Counted from the first letter of the stretch, positions 7,835-17,590 are shown. The stretch is DNA of 64,000 bases from Neorhizobium galegae bv. orientalis str. HAMBI 540 (GCF_000731315.1 NZ_HG938353.1:3038001-3102000), one strand, 5' to 3'. Numbers and translations are program-made. Notes: generated by a model not told the origin, from the letters alone.

Positions 7835-9715
7835 TCAGTTGTTCGGGCCGCTGAAACGGTTCGGATCGATCGCTACCGTTGCGGCAACCGGCCTGAAGCC
7901 GCCGCCGGAATAGCCCGCGGAATATTCGTTGTTGAGGGTGCGGCTGACGACACGCGGTGCCTTCATCGAGGCGGCCGCGCCGGCGCGATTGTTGTTGAGA
8001 GCCCATTTCGCCAGCACGTCGCCCGTCAGCGCGCCGCCGCTTGCTGTCTGCGAAGCAGAGGCGGGCGCACGGCCGCCCTTTGCGGGGATCGGAAGCGCGC
8101 TTGTCGAAGCGGAGACCGGACTGCGCGGCGTATCAAAACCATCGCCGAACTGCGCGCCCTTGTTGGAATGGATCACTTTCGGAGAAGCCGACGCCGTTTC
8201 GACGGGCTTCTGGGCCGGCATCGGAGCCGCCGCCATTGCCGCAGCAGGCTGGGTCGGAGCCGGCTGAGCCGAGGCAACCGGCCCGGACGGCACTGCCGCC
8301 GGACGCGGCTCGACGCTCTGGGCAAGCGCCGCAACGAGGGCCGGCGTCAGTTCCTGCTGTTCCTCCGCCTTGGCGGCGGGCGCCGCAGCGGCAATATTCG
8401 GACGCTGGCCGGGAAGCGGTACGGACGCGACATCCTCTTGAGCGCGCATCGGGCCAACGGATGCGGTCATCACGCCGCTTTCCGCGTCACCTTTGAAGCC
8501 GCGCGGTCCGAGCAGCGTCGGGACCGGAATATTATAGGCGGAAAGATCGGCGAAGGTTTCGCCGCCGGGCTGGGCGGGGGCCGACGCCTGCAGGGCAAGC
8601 GCTTCCTGGGCCGGGTTACGCGCCGGAGAATAGAGCGCCGTCGCAAGCCCACCCGCATCCGAACGGAAAGCCGGGCGCGAAAGCGGTACGGGCGCTGCGA
8701 TCGTCTGCGCCTGTGCCGGAGCCTGCGCCTGGCCTGTCAAAGGCGACGCCGAGGCAACCGCGACGGGCGCTTCGCCCTCGTCGTCGTCTGCAGCGGGCTT
8801 GGCAGCCGGAGCCCCACGCTTCGCCACGGCCGGAGCCGTGTTTTCCGCGTTGTCCTCCTCCTCGTCGGCACCACCGCCGCCGAACAGAAAGGCCAGCAGG
8901 TTCGGCTGCCGCTTCCGTTCCGAGCCGTCGCCGCGGATGCCGGCACCGGCGGTGCTGGCGATCTGGATCGAATCGGAACCGACGCGCCGCTTGTAATCCA
9001 CCATCGCCGCTTCGTAGCCGGGAAGCGGCTTGCCGTCGGCGGGAAGATGGATCGTGTTGCCGTTCGGGAATATCTGCACCAGTTCCTGGCGCGTCATCCG
9101 CGGCCAGGCGCGCACGCCGCCGACATCGAGATGCACGAAGGGCGAACCCGAAGTCGGATAATAGCCAACGCCGCCGACCTGCATCTGCATGGCGAGCCCG
9201 CGCAGCGTCGAAAGCTTCACGCCCGGAATGTAGAAGTCCATGGCCTTGCCGAGCATGTGCTGGCTGTTCTTGGCGACACCGGTGTAGCGCGAACGGGTGC
9301 GCAGCATGTTGTTGGTGGTGGGAGAACGATAGGCCGAGACCACATGGATGTAGTCGGAAGCGCCGGAACGGCGATAGACTTCCCAGACGAGATCGAAGAG
9401 CCGCGGGTCCATCCGCGCCGGCTCGTTGCGTCGCCAGTCACGCAGGAACTGGTTGATCTGGGCGAGGCCCTTGGGATCAAACTTGCCATTGCGCTTGAAG
9501 GTGATGACGGCTTTTTCGCCGGTATGGACGAAATAAAGTTTGAGGCTCTTTTCCTGTGCGGCGGCGTCACTTGCGGAGACCGAAAGCACGGGCAGAGCCA
9601 TCAGCACCAACAGGGCGACGGCCGCAACGCATTTGGTGAGGCCGGCAAAAAGCCCGACTTTGCCGCCGCGCCTCTTCTCACCCGAAGGCGTTTCTTTTGC
9701 ATACTGATCCGGCAA
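7835..9715 (-). CDS. Secreted DUF882 (peptidase M15-like) protein with long Pro/Ala-rich tail
   Basis: A 626-residue protein. A cytoplasmic basic N-terminus and hydrophobic segment (about 22-55, ending near DAAAQ) form a signal peptide or anchor. The DUF882/M15-like domain spans about 57-240, with likely zinc ligands in NSQHMLGKAMDFY and FVHLDVGGVRAW, and a YRSP motif. These match the YcbK/D,D-carboxypeptidase fold, so peptidoglycan cleavage or binding is likely. The remaining 380 residues are low-complexity Ala/Pro-rich and probably disordered. The first possible start is TTG at 9715 (no in-frame ATG before the upstream stop), preceded by a GGGGA ribosome site. Confidence 0.85.
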   Translation of the reverse strand: MPDQYAKETPSGEKRRGGKVGLFAGLTKCVAAVALLVLMALPVLSVSASDAAAQEKSLKLYFVHTGEKAVITFKRNGKFDPKGLAQINQFLRDWRRNEPARMDPRLFDLVWEVYRRSGASDYIHVVSAYRSPTTNNMLRTRSRYTGVAKNSQHMLGKAMDFYIPGVKLSTLRGLAMQMQVGGVGYYPTSGSPFVHLDVGGVRAWPRMTRQELVQIFPNGNTIHLPADGKPLPGYEAAMVDYKRRVGSDSIQIASTAGAGIRGDGSERKRQPNLLAFLFGGGGADEEEDNAENTAPAVAKRGAPAAKPAADDDEGEAPVAVASASPLTGQAQAPAQAQTIAAPVPLSRPAFRSDAGGLATALYSPARNPAQEALALQASAPAQPGGETFADLSAYNIPVPTLLGPRGFKGDAESGVMTASVGPMRAQEDVASVPLPGQRPNIAAAAPAAKAEEQQELTPALVAALAQSVEPRPAAVPSGPVASAQPAPTQPAAAMAAAPMPAQKPVETASASPKVIHSNKGAQFGDGFDTPRSPVSASTSALPIPAKGGRAPASASQTASGGALTGDVLAKWALNNNRAGAAASMKAPRVVSRTLNNEYSAGYSGGGFRPVAATVAIDPNRFSGPNN

Positions 9716-9903
9716 AACGATCCCCGTCCTGTCGACAACGTCCCACGTTGCCTCAAATGACTGTCAATTGCGGTGACACGATGGCAAATGTGCCACACAT
9801 GTACAAGCTTCTCCCGTATAGTCAACAATTGACTAATCAGAGATTGACAGACGTTGACAGGACATCCTTGCGCGAAGGTTAACACTCGCTAATACATTAG
9901 TAA
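9716..9903. promoter_or_regulatory. Promoter region rich in TTGAC/GTCAA repeats and palindromes
   Basis: This relatively AT-rich 188-bp spacer upstream of the DUF882 gene holds five TTGAC/GTCAA motifs (9763, 9821, 9829, 9844, 9854). It also holds an inverted repeat AGTCAA-CAA-TTGACT (9820-9834), two TTGACAG direct repeats spaced 10 bp apart (9844, 9854), and TGGCA-AATG-TGCCA (9782-9795). The layout looks like a multi-site regulator target. No regulator can be named. Confidence 0.4.
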
Positions 9904-11466
9904 TTACGCGGCTTCCTTCAGGGGATCATCAGGATCGATGCCGTAATCCTTGAGTTTACGATAAAGCGTCGAACGGCCGATGCCGAGCTTGCGGGCAACC
10001 TGGCTCATCTGGCCGCGATAGAACTTCAGCGCGAAGCGGATCAGCTCCTCCTCGACATCGGCAAGCTTCCTTACTTCGCCCGTGTCGTCGGTACTGACGA
10101 TGACGTTTTCCTGGGGATAAGCGGCGGCGAGCATCGCCTTCGCATCCGGCCTGCCGGCCCGCCCCTTGTCGTTATTGGCAAATACCGGCGAATCGGCGAG
10201 CGCCTCGCGCATGGCGTGATCGGACAAAACACCCGGCGCGGGCATGACGGCGGTCGCCGCCAGTTCCGCCTGCCGGAATTCCGGGATCTGCGCTGCGATC
10301 TGCGGAAAATCGTCTTCGGTAAGCTCGTCGCCCTCGGCAAGCACCACCGCCCGGAATACGGCGTTTTCGAGCTGGCGGATATTGCCCGGCCAGTCATAGG
10401 CCGTCAAAAGCGCAAGCGCCCCGGCGCCGACCGACAACGTCCTGTTGAGCTTCTGCTCGGTCGAGAACCGTTCGGCAAAGACGCGGGCGAGATGCGGAAT
10501 GTCTTCCTTGCGGCGGCGCAGTGCCGGAATGGTGATCGGGAAGACGTTGAGGCGATAATAGAGGTCCTCGCGGAAGCGCCCGGCGCGGACTTCCTCGATC
10601 AGGTCTTTGTTGGTCGCCGAAATCAGCCGGACGTTGACCTTCTGGACCTTCGAGGCACCGACGGTCTCGACTTCGCCCTGCTGCACGGCGCGCAACAGCT
10701 TCACCTGCACGTCGAGCGGCAATTCGCCGATCTCGTCGAGGAAAAGCGTGCCGCCATCGGCTTCCACGAACTTGCCGGTATGTTTTTCAGAAGCGCCTGT
10801 GAAGGCGCCCTTCTCGTGGCCGAAGAGAATGCTTTCCACGAGATTGTGCGGAATGGCACCGCAATTGACGGTGATAAACGGCTTGCCGGCCCGGTCGCTG
10901 TTCGACTGGATGGCGCGGGCGATCATTTCCTTGCCGACGCCGGATTCACCTTCCAGCACCACCGGGATGTTGGAATGGGCGGCGCGCTGGGCGAGGTCGA
11001 TGACCCGCAGCATGTCGGGGCTTGCCGAGATGATATCGCCGAAACCGACGGCGCCGGCGCGATGGCGGCGGCCGACGCGGGCCTTCGATTCCTTCTGGTC
11101 GAGCTTCAGCGCATTGGAGATCGAGGCGCCGATCCGTTCCGGCGACACCGGCTTTACGACGAAATCGAAGGCACCGGCGCGCATGGCCTGCACCACGTAT
11201 TCGATGCTGCCCTGTCCCGTCTGGACGATGACGGGCGTCTCGACGCCGAGTTCCCGGATCGCCGCGAGGAAGGTGAGGCCGTCCATCTCCGGCATCATCA
11301 GGTCGAGCACGATGACATTGATGTCTGTCGCTGTGCGCTTCAGGAACTCCAGCGCCGCCAGGCCGTTCTCGGCGAGATGGGCGACATGGCCGTAACGTTC
11401 CACCGCATTCTTCAACAGGCGACGCTGAATAGGATCGTCATCGACAACGAGGATTTGCGCAATCAT
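9904..11466 (-). CDS. Sigma-54-dependent response regulator (NtrC family)
   Basis: A 520-residue regulator in three parts. The receiver domain (about 1-125) has Asp55 as predicted phosphorylation site (VIVLDLMMPEMDG) and acidic residues D10/D11. The AAA+ domain (about 150-385) has Walker A GESGVGKE, an intact GAFTGA loop that contacts sigma-54, and FREDLYYRLNVFP. The C-terminal Fis-type helix-turn-helix reads MSQVARKLGIGRSTLYRKLK. All parts look functional. A long linker (about 400-470) separates AAA+ from HTH. No sensor kinase is adjacent, so it is an orphan here; the closest described relatives I would compare are TacA-type regulators. It is divergent from pepF. Confidence 0.93.
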   Translation of the reverse strand: MIAQILVVDDDPIQRRLLKNAVERYGHVAHLAENGLAALEFLKRTATDINVIVLDLMMPEMDGLTFLAAIRELGVETPVIVQTGQGSIEYVVQAMRAGAFDFVVKPVSPERIGASISNALKLDQKESKARVGRRHRAGAVGFGDIISASPDMLRVIDLAQRAAHSNIPVVLEGESGVGKEMIARAIQSNSDRAGKPFITVNCGAIPHNLVESILFGHEKGAFTGASEKHTGKFVEADGGTLFLDEIGELPLDVQVKLLRAVQQGEVETVGASKVQKVNVRLISATNKDLIEEVRAGRFREDLYYRLNVFPITIPALRRRKEDIPHLARVFAERFSTEQKLNRTLSVGAGALALLTAYDWPGNIRQLENAVFRAVVLAEGDELTEDDFPQIAAQIPEFRQAELAATAVMPAPGVLSDHAMREALADSPVFANNDKGRAGRPDAKAMLAAAYPQENVIVSTDDTGEVRKLADVEEELIRFALKFYRGQMSQVARKLGIGRSTLYRKLKDYGIDPDDPLKEAA

Positions 11467-11617
11467 GCTCGGCTCCCAGCAATGGTCATCATGGCCCTTT
11501 TAGGCTGTTATGCCGCTGGTTGTGTCAGAAAGCCTTGAACATCCCCTTTTGAGAAAAGCTTGCATTTTAACGGCCGGCAAGGAAAACAGACGCAACAGGT
11601 TGAGAAGGAAAAAAGCG

Positions 11618-13465
11618 ATGAGAATGTCCGCCCCCGCCCGCCCCGAAATTCTGGCCGCAGGCGCTGCCGCCTCCGACCCGGCGCTCGGTCTTCTGCCGAT
11701 CTGGAAACTTTCGGATCTCTATGCCGCCAAGGATGCCCCGGCTTTTACCTCTGACATGGAGAAAGCCCAGAAACTGTCGATCGCCTTCGAGGAAAAGTGG
11801 AAGGGCAAACTTACCGAAGCGGCGACCAAGACCGGCGCCGGCGGCATCGGCGAGGCGCTCAAGGAATACGAGGCGCTCGACGATCTGCTCGGCAAGATCG
11901 GCTCGTTCGCCGGCCTCACCTATTTCTCCGACACGTCGAGCCCTGCCAACGGCAAGTTCTACGGCGACGTGCAGGCGAAGCTGACCGACCTCTCCGCGCA
12001 CCTGCTGTTCTTCGCGCTGGAACTCAACCGCATCGACGACGCTGTGATGGACGCCTGCATGGACCGCGACCTTGCCGCCGGCCATTACCGTCCCTGGCTC
12101 GTCGACCTGCGCAAGGACAAGCCCTTCCAGCTCGAAGACAAGCTCGAACAGCTCTTCCTCGAAAAGTCGATGACTTCCGCTGCCGCCTTCAACCGCCTCT
12201 TCGACGAGACCATGGCCGAGCTTCGCTTCGAGGTCGACGGCGAACAGTTGCCGCTGGAGATCGCCCTCAACATGCTGCAGGAGCCTCAGCCGGAGATCCG
12301 CGCCAAGGCAGCCGCAGCCCTGTCGAAAACTTTCGGCGACAACCTGCGGGTCTTCACGCTGATCACCAATACGCTCGCCAAGGACAAGGAAATCTCCGAC
12401 CGCTGGCGCGGTTTCGAGGACATCGCCGACAGTCGCCATCTCGCCAACCGCGTCGAACGCGAAGTCGTCGATGCGCTCGCCGAAGCCGTGAAGCAGGCAT
12501 ACCCGCGCCTCTCGCATCGCTACTACGCGATGAAGGCGAAGTGGCTCGGCGTCGACCAGCTGAATTTCTGGGACCGCAATGCGCCGCTGCCGGAAACCCC
12601 GAATGCGCTGATCTCCTGGACCGAAGCGAAGGAGACCGTGCTCGACGCCTATCGCGGCTTCGCGCCCGAAATGGCCGATATCGCCGGCCGCTTCTTCGAG
12701 GAGGAGTGGATCGACGCACCGGTTCGTCCCGGCAAGGCGCCGGGCGCCTTCGCGCACCCGACCGTGCCGTCTGCCCACCCTTACGTGCTCGTCAACTACA
12801 TGGGCAAGCCGCGTGACGTGATGACCTTGGCCCACGAGCTCGGCCACGGCGTGCATCAGGTGCTGGCCGGCGACCAGGGCGCCCTGATGTGCCAGACGCC
12901 GCTGACGCTTGCCGAAACCGCTTCCGTCTTCGGCGAAATGCTGACCTTCCGCGCGCTGCTGGAAAAGACCACTGACAAACGCGAGCGCAAGGCCATGCTC
13001 GCCCAGAAGGTCGAGGACATGATCAACACGGTCGTGCGCCAGATCGCCTTCTACCAGTTCGAGCGCAAGGTCCACACCGCCCGCAAGGAAGGCGAGTTGA
13101 CCGCCGAGCAGATCGGCGAATTGTGGCTTTCCGTCCAGGGCGAGAGCCTGGGACCGGCGATCAAGATTTCGGAGGGTTATGAAAGCTGGTGGACCTATAT
13201 CCCCCACTTCATCCACTCGCCCTTCTATGTCTATGCCTATGCCTTCGGAGACTGCCTAGTGAACTCGCTCTACGCGGTCTACCAGAACGCTGCTCCGGGC
13301 TTCCAGCAGAAGTATTTCGAGCTTCTGAAGGCCGGTGGCACCAAGCATCACTCGGAGCTGCTTAAGCCCTTCGGCCTCGACGCCACCGACCCGTCCTTCT
13401 GGTCCAGGGGCCTGTCGATGATCGAAGGCCTGATCGACGAGCTGGAGGCTCTGGACAAGGCCTGA
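11618..13465 (+). CDS. pepF: Oligoendopeptidase F, M3 family
   Basis: A 615-residue zinc metallopeptidase that degrades short cytoplasmic peptides. The M3 zinc motif HELGHGVH is at about residues 405-412, with the third ligand Glu in LAETASVFGEM downstream. The C-terminal active-site helices (YESWWTYIPHFIHSPFYVYAYAFG) are typical. The start ATG at 11618 is chosen because GAAGGAA lies 8 bases upstream; the earlier in-frame codon at 11510 has no ribosome site. It is divergent from the sigma-54 regulator across about 150 bp, and pabB follows 22 bases after its stop. Confidence 0.95.
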   Translation: MRMSAPARPEILAAGAAASDPALGLLPIWKLSDLYAAKDAPAFTSDMEKAQKLSIAFEEKWKGKLTEAATKTGAGGIGEALKEYEALDDLLGKIGSFAGLTYFSDTSSPANGKFYGDVQAKLTDLSAHLLFFALELNRIDDAVMDACMDRDLAAGHYRPWLVDLRKDKPFQLEDKLEQLFLEKSMTSAAAFNRLFDETMAELRFEVDGEQLPLEIALNMLQEPQPEIRAKAAAALSKTFGDNLRVFTLITNTLAKDKEISDRWRGFEDIADSRHLANRVEREVVDALAEAVKQAYPRLSHRYYAMKAKWLGVDQLNFWDRNAPLPETPNALISWTEAKETVLDAYRGFAPEMADIAGRFFEEEWIDAPVRPGKAPGAFAHPTVPSAHPYVLVNYMGKPRDVMTLAHELGHGVHQVLAGDQGALMCQTPLTLAETASVFGEMLTFRALLEKTTDKRERKAMLAQKVEDMINTVVRQIAFYQFERKVHTARKEGELTAEQIGELWLSVQGESLGPAIKISEGYESWWTYIPHFIHSPFYVYAYAFGDCLVNSLYAVYQNAAPGFQQKYFELLKAGGTKHHSELLKPFGLDATDPSFWSRGLSMIEGLIDELEALDKA

Positions 13466-13487
13466 CGCATTCCCTTAATGCACTCTC

Positions 13488-14663
13488 ATGAATGAGAAAG
13501 CGCCCTTCGCGCTCTTTCGTGACGACCCCGCCGGCCGGAGCCTCGTCTTCGACCGGCCGAAGGAAATCGTCACGGCCCGGACTGCCGCCGAAGTGCTGCC
13601 TGCACTCCGGCGCCTGGAAGACGCGCGCCTCGCCGACCAATGGCTGGCTGGCTATGTCTCGTATGAGACAGGCTACGTCTTCGAGGAAAAGCTCCGGCCG
13701 CTGATCGTCGACAACCGACAGGCGCCGCTGATCGCCATGGGCATATTCGATCAACCCGCGGGCAACGAACATCCGCTCGCCGGACCGCCCGCCACGATCG
13801 TCGACGACGGTTCTTCGCAAGGCTCTTTCCTCAGCGAACTGCGTGCCGGCTGGGATTTTGCGACCTACCGGGAACGGTTCGACCGGCTTCACCAGCACCT
13901 GCGCAACGGCGACTGTTATCAGGCGAACCTGACCATGCCGGTCGCGGCACGCTGGCATGGCGATCCGCTTTCCGCTTTCTGGTCCCTCGTCGCTCGCCAG
14001 CCGGTGCGCTACGGCGCCTTCGTCGACCTCGGCGGCCCCGTCATCCTGTCGCGTTCTCCTGAACTGTTCTTCTCGGTCGATGCGGATCGTTTCATCGAAA
14101 CGCACCCGATGAAGGGCACCGCCCCGCGCGGCGCGACCGTGGAAGAAGATGAAGCGATTATCGCGGAAATGCTCGCCGACGAGAAGACGCTGGCAGAAAA
14201 CCGGATGATCGTCGATCTCCTGCGCAACGATATCTCCGTGATCAGCGAGGTCGGCACGCTGTCGGTTCCGAGGTTGTTCGACATCGAGACCTATCCGACC
14301 GTCCACCAGATGGTGAGCCACGTGCGGGCAAAGCTGCTGCCCGAGATCGGCTTTCCGGACATCCTCGCGGCTCTCTTCCCCTGCGGCTCGATCACCGGAG
14401 CGCCGAAAATGTGGGCCATGCGCATCCTTGCCGATCTCGAAAGGGAGCCGCGCGACGTCTATTGCGGCGCCATCGGCTGGTGCGATCCGGCAGGCCCGAT
14501 GCGATTTTCGGTGGCCATCCGCACGATCACGCTTTTCAACGACGAAAAAGCCGTCTTCAATGTCGGCGGCGGCATCGTTTTCGACTCGAAGGCGGAAGCC
14601 GAGTATGACGAGTGTCTTCTGAAGGCACGCTTTGCGGTGGGCGACCAATGGATTTCTCGCTGA
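13488..14663 (+). CDS. pabB: Aminodeoxychorismate synthase component I
   Basis: A 391-residue chorismate-binding enzyme that makes 4-amino-4-deoxychorismate for folate. Motifs include GDCYQANLT, ILSRSPELFF, HPMKGTAPRG, the LRNDIS metal-binding helix, FPCGSITGAPK and GAIGW, all in the expected order for the PabB/TrpE fold. HPMKGTAPRG carries the Lys typical of PabB rather than anthranilate synthase. The last 16 bases overlap pabC, indicating coupled translation; no pabA glutaminase gene is in the window. Confidence 0.95.
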   Translation: MNEKAPFALFRDDPAGRSLVFDRPKEIVTARTAAEVLPALRRLEDARLADQWLAGYVSYETGYVFEEKLRPLIVDNRQAPLIAMGIFDQPAGNEHPLAGPPATIVDDGSSQGSFLSELRAGWDFATYRERFDRLHQHLRNGDCYQANLTMPVAARWHGDPLSAFWSLVARQPVRYGAFVDLGGPVILSRSPELFFSVDADRFIETHPMKGTAPRGATVEEDEAIIAEMLADEKTLAENRMIVDLLRNDISVISEVGTLSVPRLFDIETYPTVHQMVSHVRAKLLPEIGFPDILAALFPCGSITGAPKMWAMRILADLEREPRDVYCGAIGWCDPAGPMRFSVAIRTITLFNDEKAVFNVGGGIVFDSKAEAEYDECLLKARFAVGDQWISR

Positions 14664-15352
14664 TCGAAACAATGCGCTGGGAACCGGGCAACGGCTTGCT
14701 CCGGGTGGACCAGCATCTGCGCCGGCTCAGCCGGTCGGCGGATGCCTTGGGTTTCCGCCAGCCGCCGGCGGATACGCTGAAACAGCTTCAAACGGCCACA
14801 GCCGCCAGCGAGACGCCGCTCCGCGTCCGGCTGGTCATGACCTATCGCGGCAAGATCGAAATCACCGCCACGCCGTTCACGCCCCTGCCCGCCGACACGC
14901 TCTGGCGGATCCGGGTCGCTAGGACGACGCTTCCCTCCGACGACCCGACCTATCGCCACAAGACCTCCCGGCGAGAGCTCTACGAGGCTGCCCGTGCCGA
15001 ATTTACACCGGAAGAGGCGGACGAGGTTCTGCTTCTCAACGAGCGTGGCGAGGTCTGCGAAGGCACGATCACCAACGTCTTCGTCGAACAGCCGGACGGT
15101 TCGCTGCTGACCCCGGCTCTGTCGAGCGGCCTCCTGCCCGGCATCCTGCGCGCCGACCTGATCCGCGAAGGAAGGGCGAAAAGCCAGGTCCTGCGCCTCG
15201 CCGACCTCGATAACCGCCGCTTCTTCGTCGGCAATTCGCTGCGCGGCCTGATCCCCGCCGAACTTGTCGCCCAGGCTGCGCGATTGGAAACGCCAGCAGA
15301 AGCGCCTCGCCCTACCGCGCGCGCCGTCAAAATGGCGAGAGCTGGTCGATAG
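14648..15352 (+). CDS. pabC: 4-amino-4-deoxychorismate lyase (class IV aminotransferase)
   Basis: A 234-residue PLP-dependent fold-type IV protein, probably releasing p-aminobenzoate and pyruvate from aminodeoxychorismate. The PLP Lys lies in YRHKTSRR, and the LLLNERGEVCEGTITNVF segment with SGLLPGILR is the family signature. The start at 14648 (MDFSLIETMRW) begins where the fold begins; the upstream ATG at 14612 has no support. It overlaps pabB by 16 bases and abuts the next gene without a gap, so the three form one operon. Confidence 0.92.
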   Translation: MDFSLIETMRWEPGNGLLRVDQHLRRLSRSADALGFRQPPADTLKQLQTATAASETPLRVRLVMTYRGKIEITATPFTPLPADTLWRIRVARTTLPSDDPTYRHKTSRRELYEAARAEFTPEEADEVLLLNERGEVCEGTITNVFVEQPDGSLLTPALSSGLLPGILRADLIREGRAKSQVLRLADLDNRRFFVGNSLRGLIPAELVAQAARLETPAEAPRPTARAVKMARAGR

Positions 15353-15727
15353 ATGACCGCGCCGAAACCCCTTGCGGATCATCTGCTTGCGCTTGAAACC
15401 GCGCTGCAGACCCGAGAGGTCCGCAGTTCCGAGGAAAAGCTGCGCGAACTGCTGGCGCCGGAATTCCGCGAGTTCGGCCGCTCCGGCCTCGCCTACACGT
15501 TCGATGACATCGTCACCCACCTCGTCGCGGAGACCGGACAGGACGACACTTCGATCTCGGATTTCAGCACCACGATGCTGAGTGACACGATCGCACTCGC
15601 GACCTATCGGGGCACCCGCGTCAACGACGACGGCAGCAGGCTTTTTGCCAACCGAAGCTCCATCTGGCGCCTCGACCCCGATGGCAAATGGCGCATGGTC
15701 TTTCACCAGGGCACCGCGACGGAGTGA
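15353..15727 (+). CDS. DUF4440 / NTF2-like protein
   Basis: A 124-residue protein of the DUF4440 (SnoaL/NTF2-like) type: an N-terminal helix with EEKLRELLAPEFREFG, a central strand region, and the C-terminal SSIWRLDPDGKWRMVFHQGT segment typical of the family. The enzymatic role is unknown; members often occur as small accessory hydrolase- or isomerase-like proteins. Its ATG begins at the base after the pabC stop, so it is co-translated with pabBC, but a role in folate synthesis is not shown. Confidence 0.8.
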   Translation: MTAPKPLADHLLALETALQTREVRSSEEKLRELLAPEFREFGRSGLAYTFDDIVTHLVAETGQDDTSISDFSTTMLSDTIALATYRGTRVNDDGSRLFANRSSIWRLDPDGKWRMVFHQGTATE

Positions 15728-15963
15728 TCTTGCGGAAATGGCTTGGCTTAGCCGGGTTTCCCGACCCTCCTGCAACTCGCCTCCGCGCCCGCCGCCGTCG
15801 AATAACGCCGCCGATTCATCCCCGAAAATCGACAGGCTCTTTATTGTGACGAAGTTTTATGATCTAGAGCGCCGCGAATTGCCCGAGTGCAGCCTTTAAA
15901 TTTCCATTCCACTGCCGAATAAGCGGGCAGCGGCCCGAGAAGGCCGCGATCAAGGAGAAAGAC

Positions 15964-17415
15964 ATGTCAGAGACTACCTATCCGGTTTATGGCGAAATCA
16001 CCGGTCCGATCGTGATGATCGGCTTCGGCTCGATCGGCCGCGGCACGCTGCCGCTGATCGAACGCCATTTCAAGTTCGACAAGAGCCGGATGGTCGTCAT
16101 CGACCCGCGCGAAGAACCCTCCGATATGGAGATCCTCAAGAAGCACGGCGTCCGTCACATCAAGGAATACGTGACCAAGGAGAACTACAAGGAACTCCTG
16201 AAACCGCTCCTGACCGAAGGCAAGGGCCAGGGCTTCTGCGTCAACCTGTCGGTCGACACCGGCTCGCTCGACCTGATGAAGCTCTGCCGCAAGCTCGACG
16301 TTCTCTACATCGACACGGTCGTCGAGCCCTGGCTCGGCTTCTATTTCGACAAGAACATGAAGAATTCCGAGCGCACCAACTATGCGCTGCGCGAAACCGT
16401 TCGCAAGGAAAAGGCCAAGAACCCGGGCGGTGCGACCGCCGTTTCCACCTGCGGCGCCAACCCGGGCATGGTCTCCTGGTTCGTCAAGCAGGCGCTGGTC
16501 AACCTCGCCAACGACACCGGCCTGAAGTTCGACGAGCCGGATCAGCACGACCGCGAAGGCTGGGCGAAGCTGATGAAGAAGCTCGGCGTCAAGGGCGTCC
16601 ACATTGCCGAGCGCGACACCCAGCGCACCAAGCACCCGAAGCCGCTCAATGTGTTCTGGAACACCTGGTCGGTCGAAGGCTTCATTTCCGAAGGCATGCA
16701 GCCGGCCGAACTCGGCTGGGGCACCCATGAGGAATGGATGCCGAAGAACGGCAAGAAGCACAAGAAGGGCAACCAGGCCGCCATCTATCTCGAACAGCCG
16801 GGCGCCAACACCCGGGTTCGCAGCTGGTGCCCGACGCCCGGACCGCAGTATGGCTTCCTCGTCACCCATAACGAGTCGATCTCGATCGCCGACTATTTCA
16901 CGGTGCGCGACAAGGACGGCGAAGTGACCTTCCGTCCGACCTGCCACTACGCCTACCATCCGGCCAATGACGCGGTCCTGTCGCTGCATGAAATGTTCGG
17001 CAATGGCGGCACTCCGCAGCCGGTCCACCACGTTCTCGACGAGGACGAACTTGAGGACGGCATCGACGAACTCGGCGTGCTGCTCTACGGTCACGAGAAG
17101 AACGCCTACTGGTTCGGTTCGCGCCTGTCGCTCGAAGAAACCCGCCGCATCGCGCCTTACCAGAACGCCACCGGCCTGCAGGTGACCTCCGCCGTTCTCT
17201 CCGGCATGGTCTGGGCGCTCGAAAACCCGACCGCCGGTATCGTCGAGGCAGACGAGATCGACTACAAGCGCTGCCTCGAAGTGCAACTGCCCTATCTCGG
17301 CCCGGTCGAAGGCCACTATACCGACTGGACCCCGCTCGACGGGCGCCCGGGCCTCTTCCCGGAAGACATCGACACCAGGGATCCGTGGCAGTTCAAGAAC
17401 ATCCTGGTTCGCTAA
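15964..17415 (+). CDS. hss: Homospermidine synthase
   Basis: A 483-residue NAD-dependent enzyme that joins putrescine units to make sym-homospermidine, the main long polyamine of rhizobia. It opens with a Rossmann dinucleotide motif GFGSIGRG near residue 16 and shows the family segments DTVVEPWLGFYFD, STCGANPGMVSWFVKQAL and NAYWFGSRLS. The length is normal. AAGGAG lies 8 bases before the ATG. The 236-bp spacer upstream has a GCGGCC/GGCCGC hairpin just before the ribosome site, but no clear promoter. A strong terminator follows, so the gene is monocistronic. Confidence 0.96.
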   Translation: MSETTYPVYGEITGPIVMIGFGSIGRGTLPLIERHFKFDKSRMVVIDPREEPSDMEILKKHGVRHIKEYVTKENYKELLKPLLTEGKGQGFCVNLSVDTGSLDLMKLCRKLDVLYIDTVVEPWLGFYFDKNMKNSERTNYALRETVRKEKAKNPGGATAVSTCGANPGMVSWFVKQALVNLANDTGLKFDEPDQHDREGWAKLMKKLGVKGVHIAERDTQRTKHPKPLNVFWNTWSVEGFISEGMQPAELGWGTHEEWMPKNGKKHKKGNQAAIYLEQPGANTRVRSWCPTPGPQYGFLVTHNESISIADYFTVRDKDGEVTFRPTCHYAYHPANDAVLSLHEMFGNGGTPQPVHHVLDEDELEDGIDELGVLLYGHEKNAYWFGSRLSLEETRRIAPYQNATGLQVTSAVLSGMVWALENPTAGIVEADEIDYKRCLEVQLPYLGPVEGHYTDWTPLDGRPGLFPEDIDTRDPWQFKNILVR

Positions 17416-17456
17416 TCTCGCGAACAGGTTCGCTAATCCGATAAAGCACAATGGAA

Positions 17457-17485
17457 ACCGCCTGCCTTGCCGCAGGCGGTTTTTT
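17457..17485 (+). terminator. Rho-independent terminator after hss
   Basis: Perfect 9-bp stem ACCGCCTGC/GCAGGCGGT, 6-base loop, followed by five further T. Confidence 0.93.
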
Positions 17486-17590
17486 GCATGTTGAAAGCTC
17501 TTGCCTTTTCAAGGCCACATCTTGCGTTACATAGGGCGATGGCGGCAAGGTTTGCCAACCGAAGCCGGACCGAATCGCGGGAGACTGATC

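Noticed and set aside
15728..15963. Riboswitch upstream of homospermidine synthase
   Set aside because: Only a simple GCGGCC/GGCCGC hairpin near the ribosome site; nothing matching known polyamine-related leaders.
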